Origin: Lachnospiraceae bacterium
GTDB taxonomy: Bacteria > Bacillota > Clostridia > Lachnospirales > Lachnospiraceae
Direction: 5' to 3'
Assembly (NCBI GenBank): GCA_910576385.1
Contig: CAJTIR010000011.1
Location: 1-64,000, forward strand
Length of the DNA: 64,000 bases
In this document: in pieces, positions 16,758 through 26,134 of the stretch
Position numbering within the stretch: position 1 is the stretch's first letter
Layout: each line of letters begins with the position of its first letter
Made by a program: the position numbers and the translations under genes
The notes under the pieces: model-generated
Told to the model about the DNA's origin: nothing
Database searches by the model: none
Seen by the model: the letters and a program-made list of their open reading frames with translations, nothing else

Positions 16758-17804
16758 TTACGCCTGTCTCAAATAAGCCTGTGCACATTCCACGGTATGG
16801 CACAGATATCGAATCACTTCTAATGGGTAGCTGCCTGCCGCCGTCTCTCCTGTCACCATGACACTGGCAGCTCCCTCCGACACGGCCCGAAAAATATCCG
16901 ATACTTCCGCTCGTGTAGGCACTTTATTTTTCTCCATAGAAGCTAACATCTGTGTCACCACCATAAAAGGCTTCCCAGCTTTCTGGCACATGGCTGCTAT
17001 TTTGGCCTGAACAACTGGAAGCTCCCACATGGGCATACGATTGCCCAAATCTCCTCTGGCAATCACAATCTGATCCGCATAGGGCAGCAAACTATTTAGA
17101 TTCTCAACCCCTTCCAAATTTTCTATCTTAGCAAATATTTTCAATTCAGCTGCTCCAGCGTTTTGAAGCTCTTGTCTTAAATCCTGCAAATCTTGCGCCC
17201 GGCGCACAAAGGGCAGCATCACTCCTGTAACCCCGTGTTTTTTGGCTTCTCGAATATTCCTTTGATCACTTTCTGTCAATGTGGGCAATTTAATCTCTGT
17301 CTTTGAGAGTGCAATACTTTTTCGGGATGTGAGCAGCCCACCACGCTGTACTAGACAACAAACCTGTTCATTATTTCTTTGTTTTATGGTCAGTAAAATC
17401 TTACCATCGTCTAACAAAATCTGCTGCCCCTGCTTCAACTCAGACAACAAAATGTCTGGCACTGGAAGGATATTGTTCGCAGAGTTTTTCATACCAATGT
17501 CTTGTGTCTGACTATCCTTTTGTTGTCGGTTTAAGGGTTTGAGTAGTACCTCATTTCCTTCCGTCAATTCCAATGGCAGCTCTAACGCCCCAATCCGCAA
17601 TTCTGGTCCCTGCAAGTCAATGAGAAGCTGCGGGATAACACCCGCAGCTTCGGCTGCATCTCGAATCCACTCCGTCCACTGCTGACAAACCGCCAATTCT
17701 GCATGTGAGAGATTGAGACGTATTCCTGTCATTCCCAAACGAAACATCTCTGTAAGCAGCTTACGATCTGCACATGCAGGGCCAATGGTTCCATATATAT
17801 CCAT
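16758..17804 (-). CDS. Short pyruvate kinase-like protein lacking the C-terminal domain
   Basis: The 348-residue protein covers the catalytic A and B domains of pyruvate kinase: YGTIGPA and IRLNLSH at the N-terminus, the catalytic Lys in FAKIEN, IARGDLG for metal binding, TQMLASM, PTRAEVSDI and GETAAGSYP. Normal enzymes are about 470-590 residues and carry a C-terminal regulatory domain that is absent. The usual LDTKGPE motif is IDLQGPE, changing two positions next to the potassium site. It may be an unregulated or altered-specificity kinase. The ATG at 17804 lies nine bases after TAGGAG, which includes the stop of the L,D-transpeptidase gene, so the two are translationally linked. Confidence 0.85.
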   Translation of the reverse strand: MDIYGTIGPACADRKLLTEMFRLGMTGIRLNLSHAELAVCQQWTEWIRDAAEAAGVIPQLLIDLQGPELRIGALELPLELTEGNEVLLKPLNRQQKDSQTQDIGMKNSANNILPVPDILLSELKQGQQILLDDGKILLTIKQRNNEQVCCLVQRGGLLTSRKSIALSKTEIKLPTLTESDQRNIREAKKHGVTGVMLPFVRRAQDLQDLRQELQNAGAAELKIFAKIENLEGVENLNSLLPYADQIVIARGDLGNRMPMWELPVVQAKIAAMCQKAGKPFMVVTQMLASMEKNKVPTRAEVSDIFRAVSEGAASVMVTGETAAGSYPLEVIRYLCHTVECAQAYLRQA

Positions 17805-17816
17805 ATCAGCCATCTC

Positions 17817-19316
17817 CTATTCCTCTGGCACCTGCATATCCTCTGCATCTTTTTTGTCTGGATCTACATAAGAATATGCATTGGAAATCTTGGCATTCTC
17901 TGCCGTCAGTTCAACTTTTTCTCGGTAAAATGCAATCACCGGAGTTCCCACTTTAATACTTTTATAAATCTTATCTGCAACTTCATAAGGCAAATTGATA
18001 CATCCATGAGAACCGCTGGTTTTATATATTTCACCACCGAACTGCCCATTTCGCCAAGAAGCGTCATGGAGTCCCACATTATAGGCAAACGGCATGAAAT
18101 ATGTAACGTCTGACTCATAGTCTTCCCCTTTTAAAACTGCCGGGCTATCCTTGTATACAATCTTAAATACCCCGTCTGGAGAACCATTATTTTTGCTGAT
18201 GTTACCTGTGACAATATCACTTTCGACCGCCAGCTCTCCATTTTCATAATACCAAAGATGCTGCTTGGTATAATCAATTTCTACATAGGTATTTCCAATA
18301 TCATCTTTGCCTTCCACAAAGGGACGCTGCGCATAGCACAACTCTCGGCTGACCGGCTTACCAGCGTCCAGGTCGGCCTTTATCTGCTCTGCCTCTTTTT
18401 CTTTGTTCACAATCCAACCGTAGTCGCCGCCGCCAATTTCTATCTTGTCTCCTGAAGAAGTCTGAAAGGATCGCACATCCGCATAAGTATTATATTTACT
18501 GGCTAGAGATTGTACATATGCTGTAATTTTTTCCTCATCCAATGTCACCGAAAAGCCTTCTACCTGAAGAAACTCTCGAATCTGCTCCTTGGTTAGTTTT
18601 TCCTCATAATCTTTTATTTCATAACTGATCTCGGCGTTTTCATAGCTGTCAATCCGCTCCATCAATCCCTTAATCTCATCGCTCTCACTGGTATATTCTG
18701 GACTGACATAATCTTCATCTGTCAATTCAATGGAAGAATCTCCTGCGGCAACAGCCTGTTGCACTTTGGCAAGCACGTTATCAAAGATCATATGATTTCC
18801 TGGTTTTTCCGGTTCTATGTAATAACCGTCATCCCCAAGCTCTACCCTGGCGCTTTCCGGCTCAGTGATATTTTGTTCTTGAAAACAGTCCAAAGCAGCT
18901 ACCGCATCCGACATCAATTCCTCATCAAATTTCATGGTAATAGGAACCTCCTCTTTGTTTTGCTGAAAGATTCCAAACACCCATTGATAAGGATTCTGAT
19001 TTTCAAAAAAGTCATGAATAGAGCCGTCTGGCACATAACTGCAGCCAATATCTTTGCCATAAATATGATGTTTTCCGCCATCTCTGTCGTACACCGTCAG
19101 CAAATAATCCTCAACACTATTGCCAACCTTTTGCTCTGCTTCTGCTAAGCTCATTCCTCCTACTTTCCAGCCATTGATTTTCGTGCGAAAGAAAAAATGG
19201 TTACTGAAATAGAAGGTCATTGCCAAGTATACTGCTGTCAAAACCAGTATCACCCCAGAAATGCTCCCTATGATGATCCCCTGTCTTCTTCTGCGTTTTC
19301 TTTTCTTCATATTCAT
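17817..19316 (-). CDS. L,D-transpeptidase (YkuD family), membrane anchored
   Basis: This enzyme would make 3-3 cross-links in peptidoglycan or attach proteins to it, outside the membrane. After a very basic start (KKRKRRRR) there is one transmembrane anchor (about residues 13-36). A central region of about 280 residues resembles the peptidoglycan-binding domains that precede YkuD. The catalytic domain begins near YVEIDYTKQHLWYYENG and ends with the signature SHGCINLPYEVADKIY, holding the catalytic His and Cys. The length is usual for the clostridial type. The start at 19316 follows AAGGA and GAGGG; an ATG two codons on is equally possible. It is followed at 12 bases by the pyruvate kinase-like gene. 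Confidence 0.95.
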   Translation of the reverse strand: MNMKKRKRRRRQGIIIGSISGVILVLTAVYLAMTFYFSNHFFFRTKINGWKVGGMSLAEAEQKVGNSVEDYLLTVYDRDGGKHHIYGKDIGCSYVPDGSIHDFFENQNPYQWVFGIFQQNKEEVPITMKFDEELMSDAVAALDCFQEQNITEPESARVELGDDGYYIEPEKPGNHMIFDNVLAKVQQAVAAGDSSIELTDEDYVSPEYTSESDEIKGLMERIDSYENAEISYEIKDYEEKLTKEQIREFLQVEGFSVTLDEEKITAYVQSLASKYNTYADVRSFQTSSGDKIEIGGGDYGWIVNKEKEAEQIKADLDAGKPVSRELCYAQRPFVEGKDDIGNTYVEIDYTKQHLWYYENGELAVESDIVTGNISKNNGSPDGVFKIVYKDSPAVLKGEDYESDVTYFMPFAYNVGLHDASWRNGQFGGEIYKTSGSHGCINLPYEVADKIYKSIKVGTPVIAFYREKVELTAENAKISNAYSYVDPDKKDAEDMQVPEE

Positions 19317-19402
19317 CCCTCGATTTCCTTTTCCAAATTTTCTTTCTTTTCTGTTATCAGGCTGCAGAGCATTGAGGTGACTAAGTGTATACAATTGATG
19401 GG

Positions 19403-19798
19403 CTATTCTTCAATAAAAACATACATCATAAATTCTTCCAATTCTCCATGTTCTCCCTGCCTGCTCGGATAGAGCTCTGTTGTCACGCTCATTACTTGTC
19501 CCTCAATCTTGCGGCGATAAGAATATGCCACCTTTTTTTTGCCATTTTGAAATTCTTCCTGTAAATGCTGCAGCGAGAAAATATGGAAAAATTCCTTTTG
19601 ATAACTTTCTTCTATCATTTCTCTAACTACCAATTGAATCATTTTCTCATATCTGCTGATATGATAATCATCTAAAAGAGCTTCTACAAGCCGTCTTTCT
19701 TCCTCTGGCCCCTTTATAATCTTGCAGCTATCCGGCTTAAGGCTCACACATGTAATCTTATAACAGTCTGTGTCCTTAAAATTATCCTCAATCCTCAT
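19403..19798 (-). CDS. Unknown 131-residue protein
   Basis: I do not recognise this protein. It has no signal peptide or membrane segment. The N-terminal half is mixed charged helix (KGPEEERRLVEALLDDYHIS). The C-terminal half has beta-rich patterns (KKKVAYSYRRKIEGQVMSV, then EEFMMYVFIEE), compatible with a small sensor-type fold, but no signature is visible. AAGGGA lies upstream of the ATG. The neighbouring nrdG gene ends 88 bases away on the same strand, and the L,D-transpeptidase start follows at 86 bases, so its transcription unit is unclear. Confidence 0.7.
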   Translation of the reverse strand: MRIEDNFKDTDCYKITCVSLKPDSCKIIKGPEEERRLVEALLDDYHISRYEKMIQLVVREMIEESYQKEFFHIFSLQHLQEEFQNGKKKVAYSYRRKIEGQVMSVTTELYPSRQGEHGELEEFMMYVFIEE

Positions 19799-19886
19799 AC
19801 TCTAATTTCCCTTTTTATTTTATTCCATATAAAACAGAATGTATTTTATCTTTTGCAAATATTTTCTTATTGTTTTCTTAAATATT

Positions 19887-20408
19887 TTAACACTGATACA
19901 GGCACACTCTACCCTGTCTATTACTCTCCGCCATATCAATCAGCCTTTGATTTTCTGAACCTCGGAAGGCCAAAGAAATATTTTTTTTCGCCTGAACAAA
20001 TTCGCCGTCCACCAGCACATCAATCAGCGAGAGCAGTTCCTCTGTCACCTCGCATCTGGCTCGGCTTTGCCGCCATAATTCCTGGTCTAGAAGATAACCA
20101 GTATAACACCAAATATTCTTATGCGGAAACTGTTGTTTGACCTGTTTTAAAAACGGCAGCAAGGCACGCTGGTTTGAGGGTTCAAACGGATCCCCGCCCA
20201 GCAGCGTCAATCCTGAAATAAACTCTTGATCAAGAAGCTTAAACAACTCTTCCTGCGTCTCTTTTGTAAACGGTTGTCCATAATTAAAATCCCAAGTTTC
20301 CTGGTTAAAACATCCGCGGCAATGGTGCGTACAGCCAGAGACAAATAGAGACACTCTCACCCCTGGCCCATTGGCAACATCCATCTTTTTTATTTCCCCA
20401 TAGTTCAT
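19887..20408 (-). CDS. nrdG: Anaerobic ribonucleotide reductase activating protein (radical SAM)
   Basis: NrdG uses a 4Fe-4S cluster and S-adenosylmethionine to make the glycyl radical on NrdD. The 173-residue protein has the radical SAM motif CTHHCRGCFN (CxxxCxxC), followed by the GGDPF motif, the Gly-rich SAM-binding stretch. MDVANGPGVRVSLFVSGC at the N-terminus is typical. Start and stop overlap: the ATG at 20408 shares its A with the TAA of nrdD (TAATG), so translation is coupled. The frame continues upstream inside nrdD but that start has no ribosome site. Confidence 0.97.
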   Translation of the reverse strand: MNYGEIKKMDVANGPGVRVSLFVSGCTHHCRGCFNQETWDFNYGQPFTKETQEELFKLLDQEFISGLTLLGGDPFEPSNQRALLPFLKQVKQQFPHKNIWCYTGYLLDQELWRQSRARCEVTEELLSLIDVLVDGEFVQAKKNISLAFRGSENQRLIDMAESNRQGRVCLYQC

Positions 20409-22570
20409 TATAAGTGCAATACCCTCTCTTGGATTTCCTGGGTTCTTCCCTGATTCCAAAACTGTGTGCCTATATATCCACAAGTCCTACGCGCCACATT
20501 CATCTGATCTTCATTGCGGTTTTGACAGTTAGGACACTCCCAGATCAGCTTTCCATCCTGATCAGAGACAATGCGAATCTCTCCTTCATAGCCGCACACC
20601 TGACAATAATCGCTCTTGGTGTTCAATTCTCCATACATAATATTTTCATATATATGCTGCATCACTGTCAGGACTGCACTGATATTGTTCTGCATATTTG
20701 GTACTTCCACATAACTGACGGCGCCGCCTGGGGATAACTTCTGAAATTGTGCTTCAAAAGTCAACTTTCCGAAAGCGTCAATTTCCTCCGTCACATGGAT
20801 ATGATAACTGTTAGTGATATAATTTCGATCTGTCACCCCCTCAATTACACCAAAACGCCGCTGCAGGCATTTAGCAAATTTATAAGTCGTAGATTCTAAC
20901 GGCGTTCCATAGAGACTAAAGGCAATATCTGTTTCTTGGGCCCAGCGCTGACATGCCTGATTCATATATTCCATAATCTTTAATGCAAACGGCGTTGCCT
21001 GTGGATCCGTATGGGATTTGCCTGTCATGTACCGTGTACACTCACACAGACCAGCATACCCAAGAGAAATCGTAGAATATCCATGATACAAAAGCTCGTC
21101 AATTACCTCTCCCTTATTCAGACGTGCCAGCGCACCATATTGCCATAAGATTGGCGCTACATCTGAGGGTGTTCCCAACAATCGCTTATGCCTTAGCATC
21201 AGTGCTTCCTTACACAGTTCCAAACGTTCCGCAAAGATTTCCCAGAACTTATCCATATCTTTGCCAGAAGAACAGGCGACGTCTACCAGATTTAACGTCA
21301 CCACACCCTGATTAAAGCGCCCATAAAATTTGGGCTGCCCCTGCTGATCATGGTACACCGTCAAAAAAGAACGGCAGCCCATACAGGGATAACAATTGCC
21401 CTCTTTATTCTGTTTCATAATTTTCTCAGAAATGTAATCTGGTACCATCCGCTTTGCCGTACATTTCGCTGCCAGTTTGGTCAATTCCCAATATGGGCTG
21501 CCCTCTCGGATATTGTTCTCCTCCAGCACATAGATCAACTTGGGAAACGCCGGTGTAATATAGACGCCTTTTTCATTTTTCACGCCTTGCAGCCGCTGCA
21601 ATAACATCTCTTTAATTACCAAAGCCAAATCATCCCTGAGACGCCCCTCTTCCACTTCATTCAAATACATGAACACTGTCACAAAAGGCGCCTGGCCATT
21701 GGTAGTCATCAAGGTGATCACCTGATACTGGATCATCTGCACGCCGCGCCGAATCTCCTCCTTCACCCGCAGCTCGGCCACCTCATTTATTTTTTCTTCC
21801 GATAATGGCAGTCCTGCTGTCATATACTCCCGCCGCACCATCTTCCTAAGTTTCTGGCGGCTGACCTCCACAAAAGGCGCCAGATGAGAGAGTGTGATGC
21901 TCTGGCCGCCATATTGAGAACTGGCTATCTGAGCGATCGCCTGAGTTGCCACATTGCAGGCTGTGGAAAAACTTTTGGGATGCTCAATCATTGTCTCACT
22001 GATCACTGTTCCGTTTTGAAGCATATCCTCCAAATTTACCAGACAGCAGTTGTGCATATGCTGTGCAAAATAATCGGCATCATGAAAATGAATGATTCCC
22101 TCTTCATGCGCATGGACAATATGTTGTGGAAGCAAAAATCTTTTGGTAATGTCTTTGCTGACCTCACCCGCCATATAATCCCGCTGTACGCTGTTTACCA
22201 CTGGATTTTTATTGGAATTTTCCTGTTTAATCTCTTCATTATTACATTCAATCAAACTTAATATCTGCTGATCTGTGGAATTTGATTTGCGCACCAAGGC
22301 ACGTTTATAGCGATACGTAATATACTTTCTGGCCACCTCAAACGCCTTATAAGCCATAATCTCATTTTCAACTAGATCCTGAATCTCCTCTACATTATAT
22401 ATCCGGTCCATCACCGCACAGGTCTTAGAAATACTCTGCGCAATCGCCTGAACTTGCTCCTCAGCCAATCTGTCGCTTTCTGCTACTTCTTGATTGGCTT
22501 TAGCCACTGCATCCACAATCTTGCTGCTGTCAAATTCTGTCTCTTTACCACTTCTCTTAATGATTTTCAT
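20408..22570 (-). CDS. nrdD: Anaerobic ribonucleoside-triphosphate reductase, class III
   Basis: NrdD reduces ribonucleoside triphosphates to deoxy forms without oxygen. The 720-residue protein begins with an ATP-cone (MKIIKRSGKETEFD, residues 1-90), which sets allosteric control. The catalytic ten-stranded barrel follows (MHNCCLVNLEDML, ACNVATQAIAQIAS, YPCMGCRS). Near the C-terminus are two CxxC pairs of the zinc site (CQVCGYEG and CPNCQNRN) and the glycyl radical loop RRTCGYIG. All expected elements are present, so the enzyme should be active under anaerobic growth. It leads the nrdD-nrdG pair. Confidence 0.98.
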   Translation of the reverse strand: MKIIKRSGKETEFDSSKIVDAVAKANQEVAESDRLAEEQVQAIAQSISKTCAVMDRIYNVEEIQDLVENEIMAYKAFEVARKYITYRYKRALVRKSNSTDQQILSLIECNNEEIKQENSNKNPVVNSVQRDYMAGEVSKDITKRFLLPQHIVHAHEEGIIHFHDADYFAQHMHNCCLVNLEDMLQNGTVISETMIEHPKSFSTACNVATQAIAQIASSQYGGQSITLSHLAPFVEVSRQKLRKMVRREYMTAGLPLSEEKINEVAELRVKEEIRRGVQMIQYQVITLMTTNGQAPFVTVFMYLNEVEEGRLRDDLALVIKEMLLQRLQGVKNEKGVYITPAFPKLIYVLEENNIREGSPYWELTKLAAKCTAKRMVPDYISEKIMKQNKEGNCYPCMGCRSFLTVYHDQQGQPKFYGRFNQGVVTLNLVDVACSSGKDMDKFWEIFAERLELCKEALMLRHKRLLGTPSDVAPILWQYGALARLNKGEVIDELLYHGYSTISLGYAGLCECTRYMTGKSHTDPQATPFALKIMEYMNQACQRWAQETDIAFSLYGTPLESTTYKFAKCLQRRFGVIEGVTDRNYITNSYHIHVTEEIDAFGKLTFEAQFQKLSPGGAVSYVEVPNMQNNISAVLTVMQHIYENIMYGELNTKSDYCQVCGYEGEIRIVSDQDGKLIWECPNCQNRNEDQMNVARRTCGYIGTQFWNQGRTQEIQERVLHL

Positions 22571-22588
22571 TTCGCTTCCTCCGAAATA

Positions 22589-22644
22589 ACTAAATATAGT
22601 ATTATATCTATTATTTTATACCATATATGTTTGTTTATTATAGT
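22589..22644 (-). promoter_or_regulatory. Candidate NrdR-like boxes upstream of nrdD
   Basis: ACTAAATATAGT (22589-22600) is nearly palindromic, and a related TATAGTATTAT occurs again at 22639. The spacing of 44 bases is about four helical turns. NrdR boxes are AT-rich palindromes upstream of nrd genes, which fits the location, but the match to the consensus is weak. Confidence 0.25.
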
Positions 22645-22774
22645 ATTATCTTTCTAAAAAAGCAAGACGAAAAATAAAGGTTTCTGTCACATATCTTCAT
22701 TAATAATCCTTGCATCTTAGCAAAAAAGGTATTATGATAAAGATAAATATTTTTTAACAGGAGGCATAGATATA

Positions 22775-25378
22775 ATGAACCGCAAAAAATTGATTTCTTT
22801 GGTCTTAAGCTGCCTAATGATCTTAGAGACACCCTTTGTCTCTCAGGCAGCTAGTTTTTCGCCTGAAGCTTCTCAAAATTCCCTTGAGAGCATATCTTCT
22901 CAGTACGAAAAAACAGACGTCCTCTCCATAAAAAGCCTGGACGATCAATCATACCAGACAACTACAGAGGATTTCTCTACCCAGAGAACTCTACAAGGCA
23001 CATCTAATCAGACAGACAAACCACAAATACCTGCTCAGGGAGATTCCAGCCAAAATGAACTTTTGGTAAAATTAAACTACAGTACATATAAGCTCACACT
23101 CCCCTCTGCTGCAACTCTGCAGTTATCTTCCTCAATTACCAAAGCAGATAGTACGTCTATCACTTCTGACGAACCGTTCCAGATCAATTGGACATCTGAT
23201 CAGCCCGATATCGCTTCGGTATCTAAGCAGGGGCTGGTGACTGCTCATAAAGCTGGAAGCGCAGTTATCACTGTCACAGCAAAGTTACAGACAAAAGACG
23301 GCATATACAGTGGTTCTGCCTCCTGTACAATCACGATCGAAAAAAATAATATTTCCTTAAACAAACGCAAGCTGACCATGTACACCAGCGAGACAAAACA
23401 GTTAAAGGCAAAAGGTGTATCAGACAAAATTGTCACCTGGAAATCTTCCAAACCTAAGATTGCATCTGTCAACTCTAGCGGAACCATAAAACCGAAAAAA
23501 ACAGGCCAGACTACCATCACCGCTACGGCAAATGGCGTATCTGCCTCTTGTAAAGTAATCGTCAAAAATCCATCTTTACAATTAAAATCCAGTGCAATTG
23601 TATATTTGGACAACTCCATTACTTTACATGCTGCCGCCGTTCCCAAGAACAGTATCTCCTGGAAATCCTCAAATTCTAAAATTGCAACAGTCACTCAGAC
23701 AGGTAAAATCATTCCTAAGAGAACTGGACAAACAACTGTCACTGCTTCCTGCAATGGATTGAAAAAAGCTTGCAAAATTACTGTAAAAAAACCTTCTGTT
23801 GATTTAAACAAGAACACAGTTACTTTCTTTGCAGAGAATAACTATACACTAAAAGCAAAGGCTCACCCTAACAGCCAACTCAGTTATCGATCCTCCGATC
23901 CTAAAGTTGCCACTGTGGACAAGCATGGTAGAATCAAAGGCCTAAAAAAAGGTACTGTCACCATCACTGCCTCTGTACCCGGCGCCAAAGAATCTTGTAA
24001 GGTGACAGTGTTAGAAAATAATTACAAACTCAGCCGCAGCTCACAGACCTTGATGAAAGGGCATAGTGCAACTATATATCTGCATCATGCCTCTGATTCT
24101 GTCTCCTTCGAGCTGTCTGACAAGTCAGTAGCAAAGCTTTCTGCTTCAGGAAATAGCTGTAAGGTGACAGCGCGCAAAGCTGGCAAAACAACGCTCAATG
24201 CCTACTATAAAGTATATGAAAATAATCAGTGGGTAACATGTAAGCGTTCTTGTACCATCCGTGTAATTGGTTCTGGAATTACGCAGCAGCAAGCTGCTGT
24301 GGCAATAAAAGCTACTAAAAAACTATCACTAAAAAATGTTAAAAAATCTGGTGTACATATCACTGGCACTGTCTGGACTTCCTCCGACCCAGCAATTGCT
24401 TCTGTAAACCGCAAAAATGGAGCTGTCACCGGCAAAAAAATGGGCGCTGTGAAAATTACGGCAACAGTCAGCTATTCTGACGGAACTTCCGCTGTATACC
24501 CTACCAGTGTAAAGGTCTCTGCCCCAAAAACAAAATATGCCTACACCGTACTTTCACTGGGACGCTCAAAGAAAGTTTCCCTCACTGGGCTGACTCCATA
24601 CAGCACAGTTAAGTGGAGTACCGATAAATCTTCCTTGGTCTCTGTCAACTCCAATGGAACAGTGACCGCAGGACAGATATCTGGCAAAACCACCGTAAAT
24701 GTTACCGTAGATGGAAAGACCATTAAACATACAATATATGTGACCAACCCCAGTTTAAGGCGTACAGATGCCACTTTAACCCCCAAAAAGAAAACCAGAA
24801 TTACATTATCTGGCATCTCCTCCCACAGTAAAATTACTTACCGTTCCCGCAAGATGTCTGTTGCCACGGTAAATAAATCTGGTGTAGTGACTGGCCGCGG
24901 TCACGGCAATACAGAAATCATTGTCACTGCTGACGGCAATACATTTATCTTCCGGGTATCAGTATTTTCTAAGCGCGCGCTAGATGCCTGCAATACAGGT
25001 TATAACATAATTAACAGTTCCACTTACAGTCAGGCAAGACGCATGAGCCCTGGATTCTACGATTGCAGTTCCTTGGTATTCCGCTCCTACGGTTGTGACG
25101 CTGGACTTCTTGGCGGCACTCCCTCCTGGGCGCCTACCGCAGCTTCTATGGCACAGCACTTAGAAAGCACTGGAAAGGTACTCTCCTATCATGGCCTCAG
25201 TTCCGCAAAACTGCGTCCTGGAGATTTGATCTTTTACCGTTCATCTTCCTCCAATGGCAGATATAAAAATATTTACCATGTTTCCATGTACTATGGCAAC
25301 GGCTACCGATTGGAAAAACCACTGTGTTATTATTATCCAGAAAGCAATATTGCTATGATTGCCAGACCGATACCATAA
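22775..25378 (+). CDS. Secreted Ig-like (BIG2) repeat protein with C-terminal NlpC/P60 peptidase
   Basis: The 867-residue protein has a Sec signal peptide (about 1-26, ending SQAAS) and a Ser/Gln/Thr-rich linker. Seven or eight bacterial Ig-like group 2 repeats follow (about 105-735), with patterns such as WKSSKPKIASVNSSGTI followed by GQTTITATANG. The last 120 residues are an NlpC/P60-like cysteine peptidase: the catalytic Cys lies in FYDCSSLVFRSYG, LRPGDLIFY precedes the catalytic His in IYHVSMYYGNG. Such enzymes cut peptide cross-links of the cell wall. No LPXTG or surface-layer motif is seen, so Ig-like domains probably tether it to the wall. The start has AGGAGG ten bases upstream. Transcription is divergent from nrdD. 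Confidence 0.93.
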   Translation: MNRKKLISLVLSCLMILETPFVSQAASFSPEASQNSLESISSQYEKTDVLSIKSLDDQSYQTTTEDFSTQRTLQGTSNQTDKPQIPAQGDSSQNELLVKLNYSTYKLTLPSAATLQLSSSITKADSTSITSDEPFQINWTSDQPDIASVSKQGLVTAHKAGSAVITVTAKLQTKDGIYSGSASCTITIEKNNISLNKRKLTMYTSETKQLKAKGVSDKIVTWKSSKPKIASVNSSGTIKPKKTGQTTITATANGVSASCKVIVKNPSLQLKSSAIVYLDNSITLHAAAVPKNSISWKSSNSKIATVTQTGKIIPKRTGQTTVTASCNGLKKACKITVKKPSVDLNKNTVTFFAENNYTLKAKAHPNSQLSYRSSDPKVATVDKHGRIKGLKKGTVTITASVPGAKESCKVTVLENNYKLSRSSQTLMKGHSATIYLHHASDSVSFELSDKSVAKLSASGNSCKVTARKAGKTTLNAYYKVYENNQWVTCKRSCTIRVIGSGITQQQAAVAIKATKKLSLKNVKKSGVHITGTVWTSSDPAIASVNRKNGAVTGKKMGAVKITATVSYSDGTSAVYPTSVKVSAPKTKYAYTVLSLGRSKKVSLTGLTPYSTVKWSTDKSSLVSVNSNGTVTAGQISGKTTVNVTVDGKTIKHTIYVTNPSLRRTDATLTPKKKTRITLSGISSHSKITYRSRKMSVATVNKSGVVTGRGHGNTEIIVTADGNTFIFRVSVFSKRALDACNTGYNIINSSTYSQARRMSPGFYDCSSLVFRSYGCDAGLLGGTPSWAPTAASMAQHLESTGKVLSYHGLSSAKLRPGDLIFYRSSSSNGRYKNIYHVSMYYGNGYRLEKPLCYYYPESNIAMIARPIP

Positions 25379-25403
25379 ACTGTAAATATCATGATAAAGT
25401 CAG

Positions 25404-25966
25404 AACCACCGGCTTAGCCGGTGGTTTGCTCACGCCCTATAAGGGCTCATTACCAGCTCTGGAGTCTAAAGACTCATCGAAAGGTTCTCCAGCGGCAACA
25501 TCATTCTGTACGAAGTCCTAAAGGACTTTTATTATTTATTCTTTTTTACCGGCTCACCCGTAAACGGGTCAATATACTCTTTGAGTGTTATCTGATCATA
25601 TTCATAATCTTCTTTTAATTGATTCTGAATATATTCCTGTATTTTCTTTGCATTCTTGCCTACTGTATCCACATAGTAGCCTCTGCACCAGAAATTCCTG
25701 TTCCCAAATTTATATTTCAGGTTCGCATGCCTCTCAAATATCATTTGCTATATCCTGTTTCAATTGTCCATAATATGATCTTCCTTCTAAATTTGGGTGC
25801 AAAAACAATATGATATTTACAATTCCACTTTGTATGTGATAAATTATTACTATCCATATGGATAACCTCCTATGTCTTTCATGCGGTTGGCGAACCAGCA
25901 TTATTACAACATTGGAGGTTTTTTACTGTAAGCTAAAGCAATGCTGACTCACCTGCATAGCAGGTG
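25404..25966 (-). mobile_element. IS200/IS605-family insertion sequence remnant
   Basis: The subterminal hairpins expected of this family are visible at both ends: AACCACCGGC/GCCGGTGGTT at 25404-25426 and CACCTGC/GCAGGTG at 25950-25966. Between them are a damaged tnpA and, at its 3' side, three further small hairpins (GCCCT/AGGGC near 25434, GAGTC/GACTC near 25462, AGTCC/GGACT near 25517). No tnpB is present. The first hairpin also follows the NlpC/P60 gene stop by 26 bases and may serve as its terminator. Exact element borders cannot be fixed without comparison. Confidence 0.75.
25532..25857 (-). pseudogene. tnpA: IS200-type transposase tnpA, internally deleted and frameshifted
   Basis: The start is intact: from 25857 the minus strand reads MDSNNLSHTKWNCKYHIVFA, then PKFRRK, as in TnpA proteins of this group. 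After RKII the frame shifts; the expected YGQLKQDIAND continues one base away. The sequence then jumps straight to the C-terminal part at 25744, FERHANLKYKFGNRNFWCRG, then YYVDTVGKN to FTGEPVKKNK. The middle third, including the HUH motif (PDHIH) of the catalytic site, is missing. The element cannot transpose by itself, though a related TnpA could act on its ends. Confidence 0.85.
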
Positions 25967-26045
25967 GTTTATTTGTTTCCCAAAGTTCCGTTTCTCTTTT
26001 GAGAAACTACACAATGTGAAACAGGCTAAAGCCTAACAAAAATGA

Positions 26046-26073
26046 ATGGCATAGCCCCATATAACTATGCCAT
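26046..26073 (-). terminator. Terminator-like hairpin after the amino-acid permease
   Basis: ATGGCATAG and CTATGCCAT form a perfect nine-base stem with a ten-base loop. On the minus strand it is followed by TTCATTTTTG. It lies about 60 bases after the permease stop codon and could end the 29992-26135 operon. Confidence 0.6.
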
Positions 26074-26134
26074 CCACTCTCTTAAATTAACCTTCTAGAA
26101 ATTATACAATTCAGCACCACAGACACTAACAAAA

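Noticed and set aside
23245-23694. Minus-strand open frame of 149 codons inside the Ig-like protein gene
   Set aside because: It is the complement of repeated Ig-like domains; repeat structure of the real gene creates it, and there is no ribosome site.
25404-25530. TnpB-associated guide RNA at the IS200 end
   Set aside because: No tnpB gene or remnant is present; the short hairpins may simply be element-end structure.
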